Positions 24,575 through 34,374 are shown, counted from the stretch's first letter. The stretch: DNA of 64,000 nt from Anaerostipes sp. (GCF_018381315.1 NZ_JAGZSD010000005.1:124001-188000); one strand, 5' to 3'. Notes: generated by a model from the sequence alone, not told the origin. Program-made: numbers and translations.

Positions 24575-25030
24575 TTACCTCCTCCGGTATATGGTGACGG
24601 AAATCTTATAAATAATATAGCCGATCAGTCCGCCCACTGTGTTTAACAATAAATCATCCACATCAAAAACCCCCACCTTAAAAATAAACTGGCAGCTTTC
24701 GATGATAAAACTGAATGCAAATGTTCCCGCCACAACTTTGATAAAGCCCCGCTTTTTCTCCGTCATGACAGGAAGCAGAAATCCAAACGGACAGAACGCA
24801 AAAATATTGCCCGCCAGATTTGTAATAAATGCCTCCGGCGTCAGCAGAGACCGGTACATCCAGAACCGTTTAATCTCTTTAAACAGAACCAGATTCACAT
24901 GGGATGTCTCATACCCTGTCTCTCTTCCGTAACGCTCGCTCAGCAGCACAAAATAAAAAATTAATATGATATACAAACAAAACAAAATCCGGCAGCCTAA
25001 TCTGGCTGCCTTTTTCTTTTTCTTCGTCAC
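24575..25030 (-). CDS. VanZ-family membrane protein
   Basis: 151 residues, four predicted membrane segments. NLAGNIFAFCPFGFLLP and VDDLLLNTVGGLIGY are the VanZ signature stretches. VanZ of Tn1546 lowers teicoplanin susceptibility; most chromosomal homologues have no known role, so this is not evidence of resistance. GTG start with GAAGGG upstream, 14 bp after pyrE. Confidence 0.85.
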   Translation of the reverse strand: MTKKKKKAARLGCRILFCLYIILIFYFVLLSERYGRETGYETSHVNLVLFKEIKRFWMYRSLLTPEAFITNLAGNIFAFCPFGFLLPVMTEKKRGFIKVVAGTFAFSFIIESCQFIFKVGVFDVDDLLLNTVGGLIGYIIYKISVTIYRRR

Positions 25031-25044
25031 AAATAAGCCCTTCT

Positions 25045-25719
25045 TTATTGAACGCCATACTGTTCATAGTATGCGTCAATAGCAGTCTTTAATGTATCAT
25101 CAATGATAACTTTTCCTTTGTACGGTTTATTATACAGATGTTCCACAACCTCCTGCATCGTCACAATCGCTGTAGTTTCCAGTCCGTAATTTTCACGGAT
25201 CTCTTCCAGGGCACTCTTGGTTCCCTGTCCGCGCTCCATGCGGTCCACCGAAACTACAAGTCCCAGCACATCCACATCTCCCTGTGCTTTTACAATAGGC
25301 AGTGTTTCCTGGATGGAGGTTCCGGCTGTTGTCACATCTTCAATGATTACCACTTTATCTCCGTCCTCAATAGGGCTTCCGAGCAGAATTCCTGTGTCTC
25401 CGTGATCCTTTACTTCTTTTCTGTTGGCACAATATTTAATATCTTTTCCATACTCTTCTGAAATCGCAATCGCAGCTGCTACACTCAGAGGAATTCCCTT
25501 ATATGCAGGCCCGAACAGAACATCAAAATCAAATCCAAACTTTGCTTCAATGGCCTTTGCATAATAGGTTCCCAGCTTCTTTAACTGTGCTCCGGTACGA
25601 TAAAATCCTGTATTGACAAAGAACGGTGTGTTCCTTCCGCTTTTTGTAACAAAATCTCCGAATTTCAATACATTGCAGTCAATCATAAATTCGATAAACT
25701 CTTTTTTATACTGTTCCAT
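25045..25719 (-). CDS. pyrE: Orotate phosphoribosyltransferase
   Basis: Makes OMP from orotate and PRPP. 224 residues from the ATG at 25719 (AAGGAGG upstream), giving MEQYKKEFIEFMI. PRPP-binding motif VVIIEDVTTAGTS and the flexible catalytic loop (around KEVKDHGDTG) are present. Its start overlaps the end of the CBS gene by 14 bp. Confidence 0.97.
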   Translation of the reverse strand: MEQYKKEFIEFMIDCNVLKFGDFVTKSGRNTPFFVNTGFYRTGAQLKKLGTYYAKAIEAKFGFDFDVLFGPAYKGIPLSVAAAIAISEEYGKDIKYCANRKEVKDHGDTGILLGSPIEDGDKVVIIEDVTTAGTSIQETLPIVKAQGDVDVLGLVVSVDRMERGQGTKSALEEIRENYGLETTAIVTMQEVVEHLYNKPYKGKVIIDDTLKTAIDAYYEQYGVQ

Positions 25720-26143
25720 TGTGTTCCTCCTTATGTTCCGCCTTCTGATATTCTCTATAATAAAATTCAATTACATCTTTTCTCGTGACAATGCCGATGA
25801 ACCTCTGTTCGTCATCAATGACCGGCACAAAATTCTGATCTTTGATCACGTCCACAAGATCGTCCATATCTGTATTGACTGTCACCGGACGGTTATCCCG
25901 TCTCCGTTCCATATCCCTTAAAAAAATGAGCTCCGCCTTTTCAAGGTCAAATCTGGCCTCATCCATCATCGCCCAGAGAAGGTCCCCCTCTGTCACTGTC
26001 CCCACATATCTGCCGTCCCCGGTCAGAACAGGAACCGCAGAATACCCGTGGTATTTCATTTTCTCCAGCGCCTGCCTCAGCGTATAGTCCTCCGGCAGAT
26101 ATGAAACATTCTCTTTTGGCGTCAAGAAAAACAATATGTTCAT
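25706..26143 (-). CDS. CBS-domain-pair protein
   Basis: 145 residues consisting almost wholly of two CBS motifs (residues about 10-60 and 75-130; GYSAVPVLTGDGRYVGTVTEGD and QNFVPVIDDEQRFIGIVTRKD halves). CBS pairs usually bind adenine nucleotides. Lying between pyrD and pyrE, it may sense purine levels in a pyrimidine operon; this is inference. Confidence 0.9.
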   Translation of the reverse strand: MNILFFLTPKENVSYLPEDYTLRQALEKMKYHGYSAVPVLTGDGRYVGTVTEGDLLWAMMDEARFDLEKAELIFLRDMERRRDNRPVTVNTDMDDLVDVIKDQNFVPVIDDEQRFIGIVTRKDVIEFYYREYQKAEHKEEHNGTV

Positions 26144-26173
26144 GCTGACCTCACTTCCGTCATCTTTTGCAGT

Positions 26174-27076
26174 TTATTTTACACATCCGATCAGTTCTTT
26201 TATATCTTCAATACCATGATCTTTCATGTAAGCCCCGATCCCGTCAATCACCTTAACCGTAGCACGAGGATCTGTAAAATTGGCTGTTCCCACAGCTACT
26301 GCAGTTGCTCCTGCCATGATAAACTCAAGGGCATCCTCCGCAGTGAGGATTCCCCCCATCCCGATCACCGGAACCTTTACCGTACTGCATACTTCGTATA
26401 CCATGCGCACAGCTACCGGCTTAATCGCCGGTCCGGAAAGGCCCCCGGTTTTATTGGCCAGAAGAAAATCTCTCTTTTCAATATCTATCTTCATTCCTGT
26501 AAGAGTATTGATCAGAGACAGTGCATCGCTGCCCGCTGCCTCTGCTGCTTTTGCCATCTCTCTAATATCCGTCACATTCGGACTAAGCTTCATAATAATC
26601 GGCTGCTTTGCCTTTTCTTTCACAGCCTTTGTGATCTCATACAGTGCTTTCGGATCCTGTCCAAAAGCGATTCCTCCCTCTTTTACATTAGGGCAGGAAA
26701 CATTGATCTCCAAAAGGTCTGCCGGCTGATCCGAAAGCCGTTCCACCACCTCAATGTATTCCTCTGCAGTCTTTCCGCAGACATTGACAATCACTGTGGC
26801 CCCCGCCTTCTTTAAAAAGGGCAGATCTCTTTCGATCATCACATCCACTCCCGGATTCTGAAGCCCTACTGCATTGAGCATGCCTCCATAGGTCTCTGCC
26901 ACTCTCGGAGTCGGATTGCCCGGCCACGGCACATTGGCAACACCTTTTGTGGTCACTGCCCCAAGGCTGGACAGATCAACAAATTCACTGTATTCTTCCC
27001 CGGAGCCAAATGTTCCGGAGCCTGTTGTCACCGGATTCTTCAAGGAAACTCCGGCGATCTCTACTGCAAGATTCAT
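26174..27076 (-). CDS. pyrD: Dihydroorotate dehydrogenase B, catalytic subunit
   Basis: 300 residues. Class 1B FMN enzyme converting dihydroorotate to orotate, passing electrons to NAD through PyrK. Catalytic Cys in INVSCPNVKEGG, as expected for class 1. The ATG overlaps the pyrK stop by 1 bp, giving a coupled two-subunit enzyme. Confidence 0.98.
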   Translation of the reverse strand: MNLAVEIAGVSLKNPVTTGSGTFGSGEEYSEFVDLSSLGAVTTKGVANVPWPGNPTPRVAETYGGMLNAVGLQNPGVDVMIERDLPFLKKAGATVIVNVCGKTAEEYIEVVERLSDQPADLLEINVSCPNVKEGGIAFGQDPKALYEITKAVKEKAKQPIIMKLSPNVTDIREMAKAAEAAGSDALSLINTLTGMKIDIEKRDFLLANKTGGLSGPAIKPVAVRMVYEVCSTVKVPVIGMGGILTAEDALEFIMAGATAVAVGTANFTDPRATVKVIDGIGAYMKDHGIEDIKELIGCVK

Positions 27077-27843
27077 CAGATCTCCACCTCCTCTGCATCA
27101 AATACCGGCCCGTCTTTGCAGACACGTTTATTGCGGACATGGGTATGGCCGTCCACTTCCTTTGAATTGCACACACAGGCAAGGCATGCCCCGATACCGC
27201 ACGCCATTCTCTCCTCCAGAGAGATCTGGGCTTTGATCCCCTTTTCCCGGGCATATGCTTTGACACCTCTGAGCATAGGCGTTGGTCCGCAGGCATAGAT
27301 CACCGCCCCTTCGACTTCCTGTTCTCTGGCCGCATCAATGACATTGCCTTTTGTACCTAAAGAACCGTCTTCTGTGGAGACATATACACTGCCCCAGGGT
27401 TCAAATTCCTCTTTCAGAAACGTATCCTGATCCCGGTACCCAAGCACAATACTTTTCTCACAGTCCAGCTGCTTTGCCAGCTCCAGCATCGGAGGAATCC
27501 CGATACCTCCCCCGATCAGAATTGCTTTTTCTTTCTTCTTCTCAAATCCTCTTCCCAGAGGTCCCAGAACCTGAATCTTTGTCCCCGCCTCATAGGTGCT
27601 TAAAAGCTCAGTTCCGCCTCCTGCAATGCGGTAGACAATCCTGATTCTTCCCTGCTCCCTGTCAATGCCGCAGATGCTGATCGGCCTCGGCAGAAGCCTG
27701 CTTCCGTCGTTGACGTAAACGGACACAAACTGTCCGGCTTCCGCCTCAGAGGCCATGTCTCCTACGCTTAATACCATATCGTATATGTCCGCGGAAAGCT
27801 TTTTCTGGCTGATGATCTCAGCCTCTATGTTCTGTTTTCCCAT
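27076..27843 (-). CDS. pyrK: Dihydroorotate dehydrogenase B, electron-transfer subunit
   Basis: 255 residues. FAD-binding RLLPRPISICG, NAD-binding GGGIGIPPML, and a C-terminal 2Fe-2S cluster with cysteines in CGIGACLACVC and a fourth in KRVCKDGP. Same superfamily as the NfnA protein of this window, but paired with pyrD. Confidence 0.97.
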   Translation of the reverse strand: MGKQNIEAEIISQKKLSADIYDMVLSVGDMASEAEAGQFVSVYVNDGSRLLPRPISICGIDREQGRIRIVYRIAGGGTELLSTYEAGTKIQVLGPLGRGFEKKKEKAILIGGGIGIPPMLELAKQLDCEKSIVLGYRDQDTFLKEEFEPWGSVYVSTEDGSLGTKGNVIDAAREQEVEGAVIYACGPTPMLRGVKAYAREKGIKAQISLEERMACGIGACLACVCNSKEVDGHTHVRNKRVCKDGPVFDAEEVEI

Positions 27844-27853
27844 ATTCTGCTCC

Positions 27854-28777
27854 TTATTTCACAAATGCCTTCTTTAAGTCTTCTTTCATATCCAACACTG
27901 CCTGCCTGGATGCATCCGCATAGTTCTCTGCCCCAAACCGGCTGTACTGGTCCTGTTTGTATGCACAGATAATTCCTCTGGAAGAATTGATAACAGCTCC
28001 CAGCCCATCCTCGTTAAAGAACGGGGCCAAATCCTCGGCTTTTCCTCCCTGTGCTCCGTATCCCGGAACCAAAATATAGTTTTTCGGCATAATTTTACGA
28101 AGGATCTCTCCCATTTTCGGATAAGTTGCGCCTACCACAGCTCCGATATAACTGTAGTCCTCTCCCATATGGCTTTCGCCCCAAACGGCCACTTTTTCTG
28201 CCACCAGTTCATATAACGGCTTTCCGTTCACCAGCTGGTCCTGGAATTCTCCGCTGGAAGGGTTGGATGTCTTTACCAAAATAAAGAGGCCTTTCTTTTC
28301 CTCCTTACACACATCAATAAACGGAAGAATGCCGTCACTGCCAAGATATGGGTTTACCGTCAGGAAATCCTCATCAAACCCTCTGTATTTCTTACTGCCT
28401 ACCTGTACCTGCCCCGCATGTCCCACTGCATAGGCTTCCGAGGTAGAACCGATATCTCCCCTCTTAATATCTCCGATAACCACAAGCCCTTTGCTTTTCG
28501 CATATTCACAAGTTTTGTAAAATGCAGCCAGTCCTTCCACGCCAAACTGCTCGTACATGGCGATCTGCGGCTTTACTGCCGGAATCAGGTCATACGTGCT
28601 GTCAATGATTCCTTTATTATACTGCCAGATAGCTTCTCCGGCCCCTTTTAGAGTCTCCCCGAATTCGTCAAATGCTGCTTTCTTTATCTGTTCAGGCACA
28701 TAATCAAGCATCGGGTCCAGTCCGACCACAATCGGTGCATCCAGTTGTTTTATCTTCTTTACTAATTCATTGATCAT
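27854..28777 (-). CDS. pyrF: Orotidine-5'-phosphate decarboxylase (long form)
   Basis: Last step to UMP. 307 residues, the longer type 2 form. Catalytic motif GDIKRGDIGSTSEAYA with the Asp-Lys-Asp set. First gene of the pyr-pur series; AAAGGAG before the ATG. Confidence 0.97.
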   Translation of the reverse strand: MINELVKKIKQLDAPIVVGLDPMLDYVPEQIKKAAFDEFGETLKGAGEAIWQYNKGIIDSTYDLIPAVKPQIAMYEQFGVEGLAAFYKTCEYAKSKGLVVIGDIKRGDIGSTSEAYAVGHAGQVQVGSKKYRGFDEDFLTVNPYLGSDGILPFIDVCKEEKKGLFILVKTSNPSSGEFQDQLVNGKPLYELVAEKVAVWGESHMGEDYSYIGAVVGATYPKMGEILRKIMPKNYILVPGYGAQGGKAEDLAPFFNEDGLGAVINSSRGIICAYKQDQYSRFGAENYADASRQAVLDMKEDLKKAFVK

Positions 28778-28821
28778 GTTGTTTCTCCTTTACTCGTTAA
28801 AAAGGTACATATTTATCTGAA

Positions 28822-28830
28822 ATCATACCA
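28822..28830 (-). promoter_or_regulatory. Candidate extended -10 promoter of the pyr-pur series
   Basis: On the minus strand TGGTATGAT, an extended -10, lies about 45 bp before pyrF; no good -35 is visible. No PyrR attenuator is seen in this short leader. Confidence 0.4.
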
Positions 28831-28839
28831 TAAAAAGAG

Positions 28840-28877
28840 AAAGAAAAAAAGAGACTATCAAAAAGACAGTCTCTTTT
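28840..28877 (-). terminator. Intrinsic terminator of the pho operon
   Basis: AAAAGAGACT (28847-28856) pairs with AGTCTCTTTT (28868-28877), followed on the minus strand by a run of T. Directly after the histidine kinase stop. Confidence 0.85.
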
Positions 28878-28880
28878 GTA

Positions 28881-30536
28881 TTAAAAAATTACAGCGATTT
28901 TTGTTCCCCGGCCAACTTCACTTTCCACTTGAATCCTGGCATTGTGGTATTTTGCCCCGTGTTTTACGATGGAAAGCCCAAGTCCTGTGCCTTCCCTCTC
29001 ACTGGAATGACTCTTGTCTCCGCGGTAAAACCGCTCAAATACCCGCTCCTCATCCTCCGGCGCAATTCCAATGCCGTCATCTTCCACAATGAGTGTGGGC
29101 CGGCCTTCCATGCTGGCCGCAGTTACAATAACATGCCCTCCGCTGTCATTATACTTCACTGCATTTTCCACAAGATTATAAAGCATTTCATACAGCATCT
29201 GCCGGACACCGGATACTTGGGAAGGGGCTCCGAGAACCTGGATATCAATCCCTGCCTCAGCTGCTTTCATAGAAAGAGAATTTTTAATTTCCAGGGCCAG
29301 CTGGTAGATATCCACATTTTCTTTTTCCTGAGCAATTTTGTTTTCATCCAGCCTGGAAAGCTTGATAATCCCCTCTATCATGGAGATCAGCCTTTTGGCC
29401 TCTGTGTAAATCTTTTCAGAAAACCTTCCGATATCTTCCTGCTTCACAAACCCGTCCTTCATCAATTCTGCATATCCCGAAATGGTCGTCAGCGGTGTTT
29501 TGAGCTCATGGGATACGTTGGCTGAAAATTCTCTTCTCAGCTCTTCCCTTTCTTCTTTTTCTGTAACATCAATCATCATCAGCACCGCTCCTTTAACTGC
29601 GCCGGATACTGTCACCGGATTCGCCATCAGAAGATATTTCCGCTCATGAAATTCCATCACTTCTTCTGAAGACTCTCCATCCAGAGCCATCTCCACCGCA
29701 CTGCGGAACTCATGGCTTCGGTTGATGGACAAAACATTCTGATTGCTGCACTGATCTTTGTCAATATCCAAAATCCTCAGCGCACTTGTATTATACGAGA
29801 GAACAACAGATTTCTTATTCAGAACAAGAAAACCTTCGCTCATGTTTTCAGTAATTGTCGTAAACTCAATCTGTTTTTCCTTGATCTCTTTTATTTTTTC
29901 CTCGATCGCTTCATTCTGTCTGTGAATCCTCACCAGCAAAGGCGCAAGTTCGTCATAAGTATTCTCATTCTCCGGATGCTCCAGATTAATCCGGTTAATC
30001 GGCTCGATGATCCTTCCTGTGAGAAGTCTGGAAAGAGCCAGGGCAAGTACAAACACAACTGCCATCATCAGGATCAGTGCCGGAAGAATGCCTTCCACCT
30101 GATTCAGAATGGTCTGTGTCTCTCTGCTGAGTCGTAATACACTGCCGTCGGAAAGCCTTACCGCGTAGTAATATGTCTGCTTGTTCAGTGTCCTGGAAAC
30201 CCTGGTGCTCTCCCCCGCACCATTTGTCCTGGCTTCTTTGAACTCTTTTCTGTTTTTATGGCTGCCCATCGTCTTTTCTTTTCCTGTACTGTCATACAAA
30301 ACCCGTCCGCCGGAAGATATCAGAGTGATCCTGCTGATCGTAATATCCTTATAGGCATCCAGACTCTGATTCTCATGCTGGTTCAGGGATTCAGCCATAT
30401 ACCCTGCCTCGTTCTGAATTCCTTCTTTTACCTGTGACATATATCTGCTGTATGCTACCGCAGATAAAAACACTGTGGTACAGATTACTGTAATCAGGGC
30501 AATGTAGGACATGTTTTTAAAGATTTTGTTCTTCAT
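28881..30536 (-). CDS. phoR: PhoR-like sensor histidine kinase
   Basis: 551 residues. Two membrane helices (about 10-30 and 150-172) enclose an extracellular domain; then a short HAMP-like stretch, a PAS domain (about 225-320), HisKA with phosphorylated His in SANVSHELKTPL, and HATPase with DDGIGIAPEDEERVFERF and GTGLGLSIVKH. Overlaps phoB by 4 bp. With pst and phoU upstream, phosphate sensing through PhoU is the expected role. Confidence 0.93.
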   Translation of the reverse strand: MKNKIFKNMSYIALITVICTTVFLSAVAYSRYMSQVKEGIQNEAGYMAESLNQHENQSLDAYKDITISRITLISSGGRVLYDSTGKEKTMGSHKNRKEFKEARTNGAGESTRVSRTLNKQTYYYAVRLSDGSVLRLSRETQTILNQVEGILPALILMMAVVFVLALALSRLLTGRIIEPINRINLEHPENENTYDELAPLLVRIHRQNEAIEEKIKEIKEKQIEFTTITENMSEGFLVLNKKSVVLSYNTSALRILDIDKDQCSNQNVLSINRSHEFRSAVEMALDGESSEEVMEFHERKYLLMANPVTVSGAVKGAVLMMIDVTEKEEREELRREFSANVSHELKTPLTTISGYAELMKDGFVKQEDIGRFSEKIYTEAKRLISMIEGIIKLSRLDENKIAQEKENVDIYQLALEIKNSLSMKAAEAGIDIQVLGAPSQVSGVRQMLYEMLYNLVENAVKYNDSGGHVIVTAASMEGRPTLIVEDDGIGIAPEDEERVFERFYRGDKSHSSEREGTGLGLSIVKHGAKYHNARIQVESEVGRGTKIAVIF

Positions 30537-31210
30537 TCACTGCCTCCGATACGGTATCCGATCCCCCTTACGGTCTCAATCATGGCTCCGCACTCTCCCA
30601 GTTTCTGGCGCAGGGTACGGATATGGACATCCACTGTCCGTGTCTCCCCGTCAAAATCATATCCCCATATATTTGTGAGAAGCTGATCCCTGGTAAGCAC
30701 ATTGCCTTTGCTCTCCAAAAGCATACAAAGCAGGCGAAACTCTTTGTAAGTAAGTTCAACCTTTTCCCCGTCTGCCAGCACCTTATGCTTGCCTACGTGA
30801 ATATAGAGATTTCCTGCTGAAAGTTCTTCCCGCGGTTCTTCTTTTTTTACCCGTCTGAGCACTGCCTTGATCCTGGATACCAGTTCCATCATGCCGAACG
30901 GCTTTGTAATATAGTCATCCGCTCCGCTGTCCAGCCCCAGTACCTTGTCATATTCTGCTCCCTTTGCAGTCATCATAATCACAGGGATATGCCTTGCCTC
31001 CGGATTGCTCCGGATCTTTCTCAAAATGCTGATGCCGTCTTCTCCCGGAAGCATAATGTCCAAAAGCACCAGCTCAGGGATCTTCCCTGAAGAAAGATCC
31101 TTAAAAAAACTGATGCCGCTTTCATATCCCTTTGCGTCAAATCCTGTACTCTGAAGAGTGTAGATAACAAGCTCACGTATGTTTGCATCATCCTCAACGA
31201 TATAAATCAC
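30533..31210 (-). CDS. phoB: PhoB/PhoP-like response regulator
   Basis: 225 residues. Receiver domain with phosphoacceptor Asp in LVLLDIMLPGEDG and conserved Lys in DYITKPFG; C-terminal OmpR-type winged helix (TYKEFRLLCMLL ... TRTVDVHIRTLRQKLG). Overlaps phoU and phoR. Probably binds the 11-nt repeats before pstS. Confidence 0.94.
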   Translation of the reverse strand: MIYIVEDDANIRELVIYTLQSTGFDAKGYESGISFFKDLSSGKIPELVLLDIMLPGEDGISILRKIRSNPEARHIPVIMMTAKGAEYDKVLGLDSGADDYITKPFGMMELVSRIKAVLRRVKKEEPREELSAGNLYIHVGKHKVLADGEKVELTYKEFRLLCMLLESKGNVLTRDQLLTNIWGYDFDGETRTVDVHIRTLRQKLGECGAMIETVRGIGYRIGGSE

Positions 31211-31860
31211 AGACTTCCTCCTTTATATTCCCCGGTTATAGAGAATTCCACCCATTCAGCAATATTGCTGGCGTGGTCGCCGATCCGCTCAAAATATTTA
31301 GCGATCATAACAATGGCAACACAGGCTTCTCCTTTCTCCGGGTCCTGATGGATCAAAGAGATCACTTCTTTTTTTACTTTGGAGAACAGTTCATCTACCT
31401 CATCGTCCGCTTTGATCACATCATTTGCGGCGTCCAGGTCTTTTTTCACAAAGGAATCCACCGCCTTGGTCACCATGGCAATAGTCTTTGAAGCCATCAT
31501 CAGCACATGGGTATGGTCATTCATCACAGCCACAACATCACTCTTTTTTACAATGCCTGCAATGTCCACAGCCTGATCCCCGATCCGTTCCATATCAGAA
31601 ACCATTTTAAGCACTGCGGAGATTACCCTCAAATCTCCTGCCACCGGCTGCTGCTGCAGAAGCAGCTTCATGCAGCGTCTCTCAATGTCCCGTTCTTTTT
31701 GATTTATCTCTTCCTCCAGATCATAAATCCGAAAGATCATCTCTTTGCTCTTTGTGTCTACCAGCTTCCCTGCCAGATGAATCATATCTTCGCAGAGGGC
31801 ACCCATCTCGATCATTTCAATATTCAGCTGGCTAAGCTGTCTGTCAAACCGATTTCTCAT
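31207..31860 (-). CDS. phoU: Phosphate signalling protein PhoU
   Basis: 217 residues from the ATG at 31860, giving MRNRFDRQLSQLN; the frame reaches 31938 but that part overlaps pstB. Two three-helix-bundle repeats with the metal-binding E/DxxxD pattern (RIGDQAVDIA and RIGDHASNIAEW). Links the Pst transporter to PhoR. Confidence 0.95.
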   Translation of the reverse strand: MRNRFDRQLSQLNIEMIEMGALCEDMIHLAGKLVDTKSKEMIFRIYDLEEEINQKERDIERRCMKLLLQQQPVAGDLRVISAVLKMVSDMERIGDQAVDIAGIVKKSDVVAVMNDHTHVLMMASKTIAMVTKAVDSFVKKDLDAANDVIKADDEVDELFSKVKKEVISLIHQDPEKGEACVAIVMIAKYFERIGDHASNIAEWVEFSITGEYKGGSL

Positions 31861-31861
31861 A

Positions 31862-32614
31862 TCAACCAAACCTTCCTGTAATATAGTCTTCTGTTCTTTG
31901 ATCTTTCGGCATGGAAAACAGTTTATCAGACTTTCCATACTCTACTACCTCCCCTAAAAGGAAAAATGCGGTCTTGTCGGAAATGCGGACAGCCTGTTGC
32001 ATATTATGGGTCACCATAATGATAGTATACTTGGATTTCAATTCTGCCGCAAGGTCCTCGATCTTTGAGGTAGAGATCGGGTCCAGTGCAGAAGTTGGCT
32101 CATCCATCAAAAGCACCTCCGGCTCCACTGCCAAGGCCCTGGCAATACAGAGTCTCTGCTGCTGTCCTCCGGAAAGACCCAAAGCACTTTTTTTCAGCCG
32201 GTCTTTTAATTCATCCCAGATTGCCGCATTTCTCAAGGACTTTTCCACGATCTCATCCAGCTGTGCCTTGTTCCTGACTCCATGTGTTCTCGGCCCGTAG
32301 GCTACATTGTCATAGACACTCATAGGAAACGGATTCGGTTTCTGAAATACCATGCCTACCCGTTTTCTCAGAAGGTTAATATCCATATTCCCATAAATAT
32401 CTTCCCCGTCCAAGGTAACCTTTCCTGTAATTTTGCATCCTTCCACCAGATCGTTCATCCGGTTCAGAGATTTTAAAAGTGTGGACTTTCCGCAGCCGGA
32501 AGGACCGATAAATGCTGTAATCTCATTTGGAGAAATATCCAGGTTGATTGCTTTGAGCGCTTTAAAATCCCCGTAATATAAATCCAGATCCTGTACTTTG
32601 ATTTTTGATTCCAT
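31862..32614 (-). CDS. pstB: Phosphate ABC transporter ATPase PstB
   Basis: 250 residues. Walker A GPSGCGKSTLLKS, signature LSGGQQQR, Walker B VLLMDEPTSALDP. Drives high-affinity phosphate import with PstA and PstC. Confidence 0.98.
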   Translation of the reverse strand: MESKIKVQDLDLYYGDFKALKAINLDISPNEITAFIGPSGCGKSTLLKSLNRMNDLVEGCKITGKVTLDGEDIYGNMDINLLRKRVGMVFQKPNPFPMSVYDNVAYGPRTHGVRNKAQLDEIVEKSLRNAAIWDELKDRLKKSALGLSGGQQQRLCIARALAVEPEVLLMDEPTSALDPISTSKIEDLAAELKSKYTIIMVTHNMQQAVRISDKTAFFLLGEVVEYGKSDKLFSMPKDQRTEDYITGRFG

Positions 32615-32617
32615 GTT

Positions 32618-33517
32618 CTATCCTTTCGTAATCCGCTTGGCAATAAACGTAGACACTGCGTTGATTAAAATCACCACTAAGAGCAGAACCACTGCCGTGG
32701 CATAAGACTGATTGATGTGGAGCCCTTCGCTGGACAGGGCATACATATGAACAGATAATGTCCTGCCAGACCCCATCACATTGGACGGAATCTCCGCCAC
32801 TGTTCCTGCTGTATACATTAAAGCTGCAGTCTCTCCCACAATTCTTCCCACTGCCAGAATAACTCCTGAGAGAATCCCCGGCACTGCAGACGGAAGTACA
32901 ATCTTAAAGACTGTTCTGAGTTTCCCTGCGCCCAGGCCGAAACTTCCTTCCCTGAAAGAATCCGGAACAGATTTTAATGCCTCTTCGCTGGTCCTCATCA
33001 CAGCCGGCAGTATCATAATCGCCAGCGTTGCAGCTCCTGATAAAATCGAAAGCCCCCATTTTAAAGTTGTGACAAAAAACAGCATTCCGAACAGTCCGTA
33101 CACGATGGACGGAATTCCTGAAAGTGTCTCAGCTGTAATCCTGACAATTCCAACAAATTTATTTCCTTTCCTTGCATATTCCACAAGATAGATGGCAGAA
33201 AAGATCCCCAGCGGCACTGCCAGAAGCAGTGCAAGAACTGTCATGCTGACGGTGTTGATCATAGCCGGAAACAGCGACACATTTGTAGATGTATATTTCA
33301 GTGAAAACAAATCCTTGGTCAGATACGGAACCCCGTGGATTAAAATATATCCGATCAGGTAAATCAGGATTCCTGCTGTAAAAATTGCAGATGCCAGGAC
33401 AAGCAGGTATAAAAGCAGAGAAAGGGGTGTCCTTTTGTAAGAAAAGAAGCGCTGCTTCCGGCTTACCCTGTTCACCGGTTTGATGCTGCCCATTGGCTTT
33501 GCTGTCGTTGCTTCCAT
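32618..33517 (-). CDS. pstA: Phosphate ABC transporter permease PstA
   Basis: 299 residues, six membrane helices, with the EAA-loop region (SFGLGAGKLRTVFKIVLPSA). Its ATG overlaps the pstC stop by 1 bp. Confidence 0.97.
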   Translation of the reverse strand: MEATTAKPMGSIKPVNRVSRKQRFFSYKRTPLSLLLYLLVLASAIFTAGILIYLIGYILIHGVPYLTKDLFSLKYTSTNVSLFPAMINTVSMTVLALLLAVPLGIFSAIYLVEYARKGNKFVGIVRITAETLSGIPSIVYGLFGMLFFVTTLKWGLSILSGAATLAIMILPAVMRTSEEALKSVPDSFREGSFGLGAGKLRTVFKIVLPSAVPGILSGVILAVGRIVGETAALMYTAGTVAEIPSNVMGSGRTLSVHMYALSSEGLHINQSYATAVVLLLVVILINAVSTFIAKRITKG

Positions 33518-34374
33518 CAGAATTCCTCCTTACGTTTTAATGCAGAAAAAGAAAGGTTGATCAGCAGGATGAATACAAACAGTACAACAGCGGTAGCAAT
33601 CAGTGCTTCCCGGTGCAGGTCTGTGGCATATCCCATTTCCAATACGATATTGGCAGTCAGAGTCCTGACTCCCTTGTAAAGTTCCATCGGCATCCTGGCC
33701 TGGTTTCCTGCAACCATGACAACTGCCATGGTCTCGCCTATGGCACGTCCGATACCCAGTACAACTCCGGCAAGAATACCCGATTTAGCCGCCGGCAGAA
33801 CTGTAAAAAATACACTGCGTTCATGGCTTGCTCCCAGAGCCAGCGCCCCTTCGTAATAATGATCCGGCACTGCACGGATGGCACTCTCTGATACCCCGAT
33901 AATCGTCGGCAGGATCATGATTCCTAAAAGGAATGAGGCGGTCAGAATGCTGTTTCCGTTTCCTCCGAATATATTTCTGAACATCGGAACCATAACAACC
34001 ATCCCGAAGAAGCCATAAACTACAGATGGAATCCCTGCTAAAAGCTCAACTGCCGGTTTTAAAATCTTATAAAGCTTCCTGCTGCAGAATTTAGCCATAA
34101 AAACTGCCGTGAAAATACCGATCGGCACACCTACAATAATGGCTCCTGCCGTGATGTAAAGACTTCCAAGGATCATTGGGAAGATGCCAAAGAGTCCGTT
34201 CTTTGGCATCCATCTCTCCCCGGCCAAAAACTCTGCCGGTCCGATTTTCCCAATAGCGGGAAGTCCGTTCATGAACAGAAAAGCACAGATCAGTATGACT
34301 GCCAGTATGGAAGTACAGGCTGCGGCAAGAAATACGCCTTTCATGATTTTTTCTTTGTACTGTTTCATCTTCAT
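33517..34374 (-). CDS. pstC: Phosphate ABC transporter permease PstC
   Basis: 285 residues, six membrane helices; ALGASHERSVFFTVLPAAKSG is the EAA loop contacting PstB. Slightly short but complete. 33 bp after pstS. Confidence 0.97.
   Translation of the reverse strand: MKMKQYKEKIMKGVFLAAACTSILAVILICAFLFMNGLPAIGKIGPAEFLAGERWMPKNGLFGIFPMILGSLYITAGAIIVGVPIGIFTAVFMAKFCSRKLYKILKPAVELLAGIPSVVYGFFGMVVMVPMFRNIFGGNGNSILTASFLLGIMILPTIIGVSESAIRAVPDHYYEGALALGASHERSVFFTVLPAAKSGILAGVVLGIGRAIGETMAVVMVAGNQARMPMELYKGVRTLTANIVLEMGYATDLHREALIATAVVLFVFILLINLSFSALKRKEEF

Noticed and set aside
24575..25030. Glycopeptide resistance gene
   Set aside because: Only a VanZ-like fold is present, with no vanA/H/X genes; such homologues are widespread and not resistance determinants by themselves.
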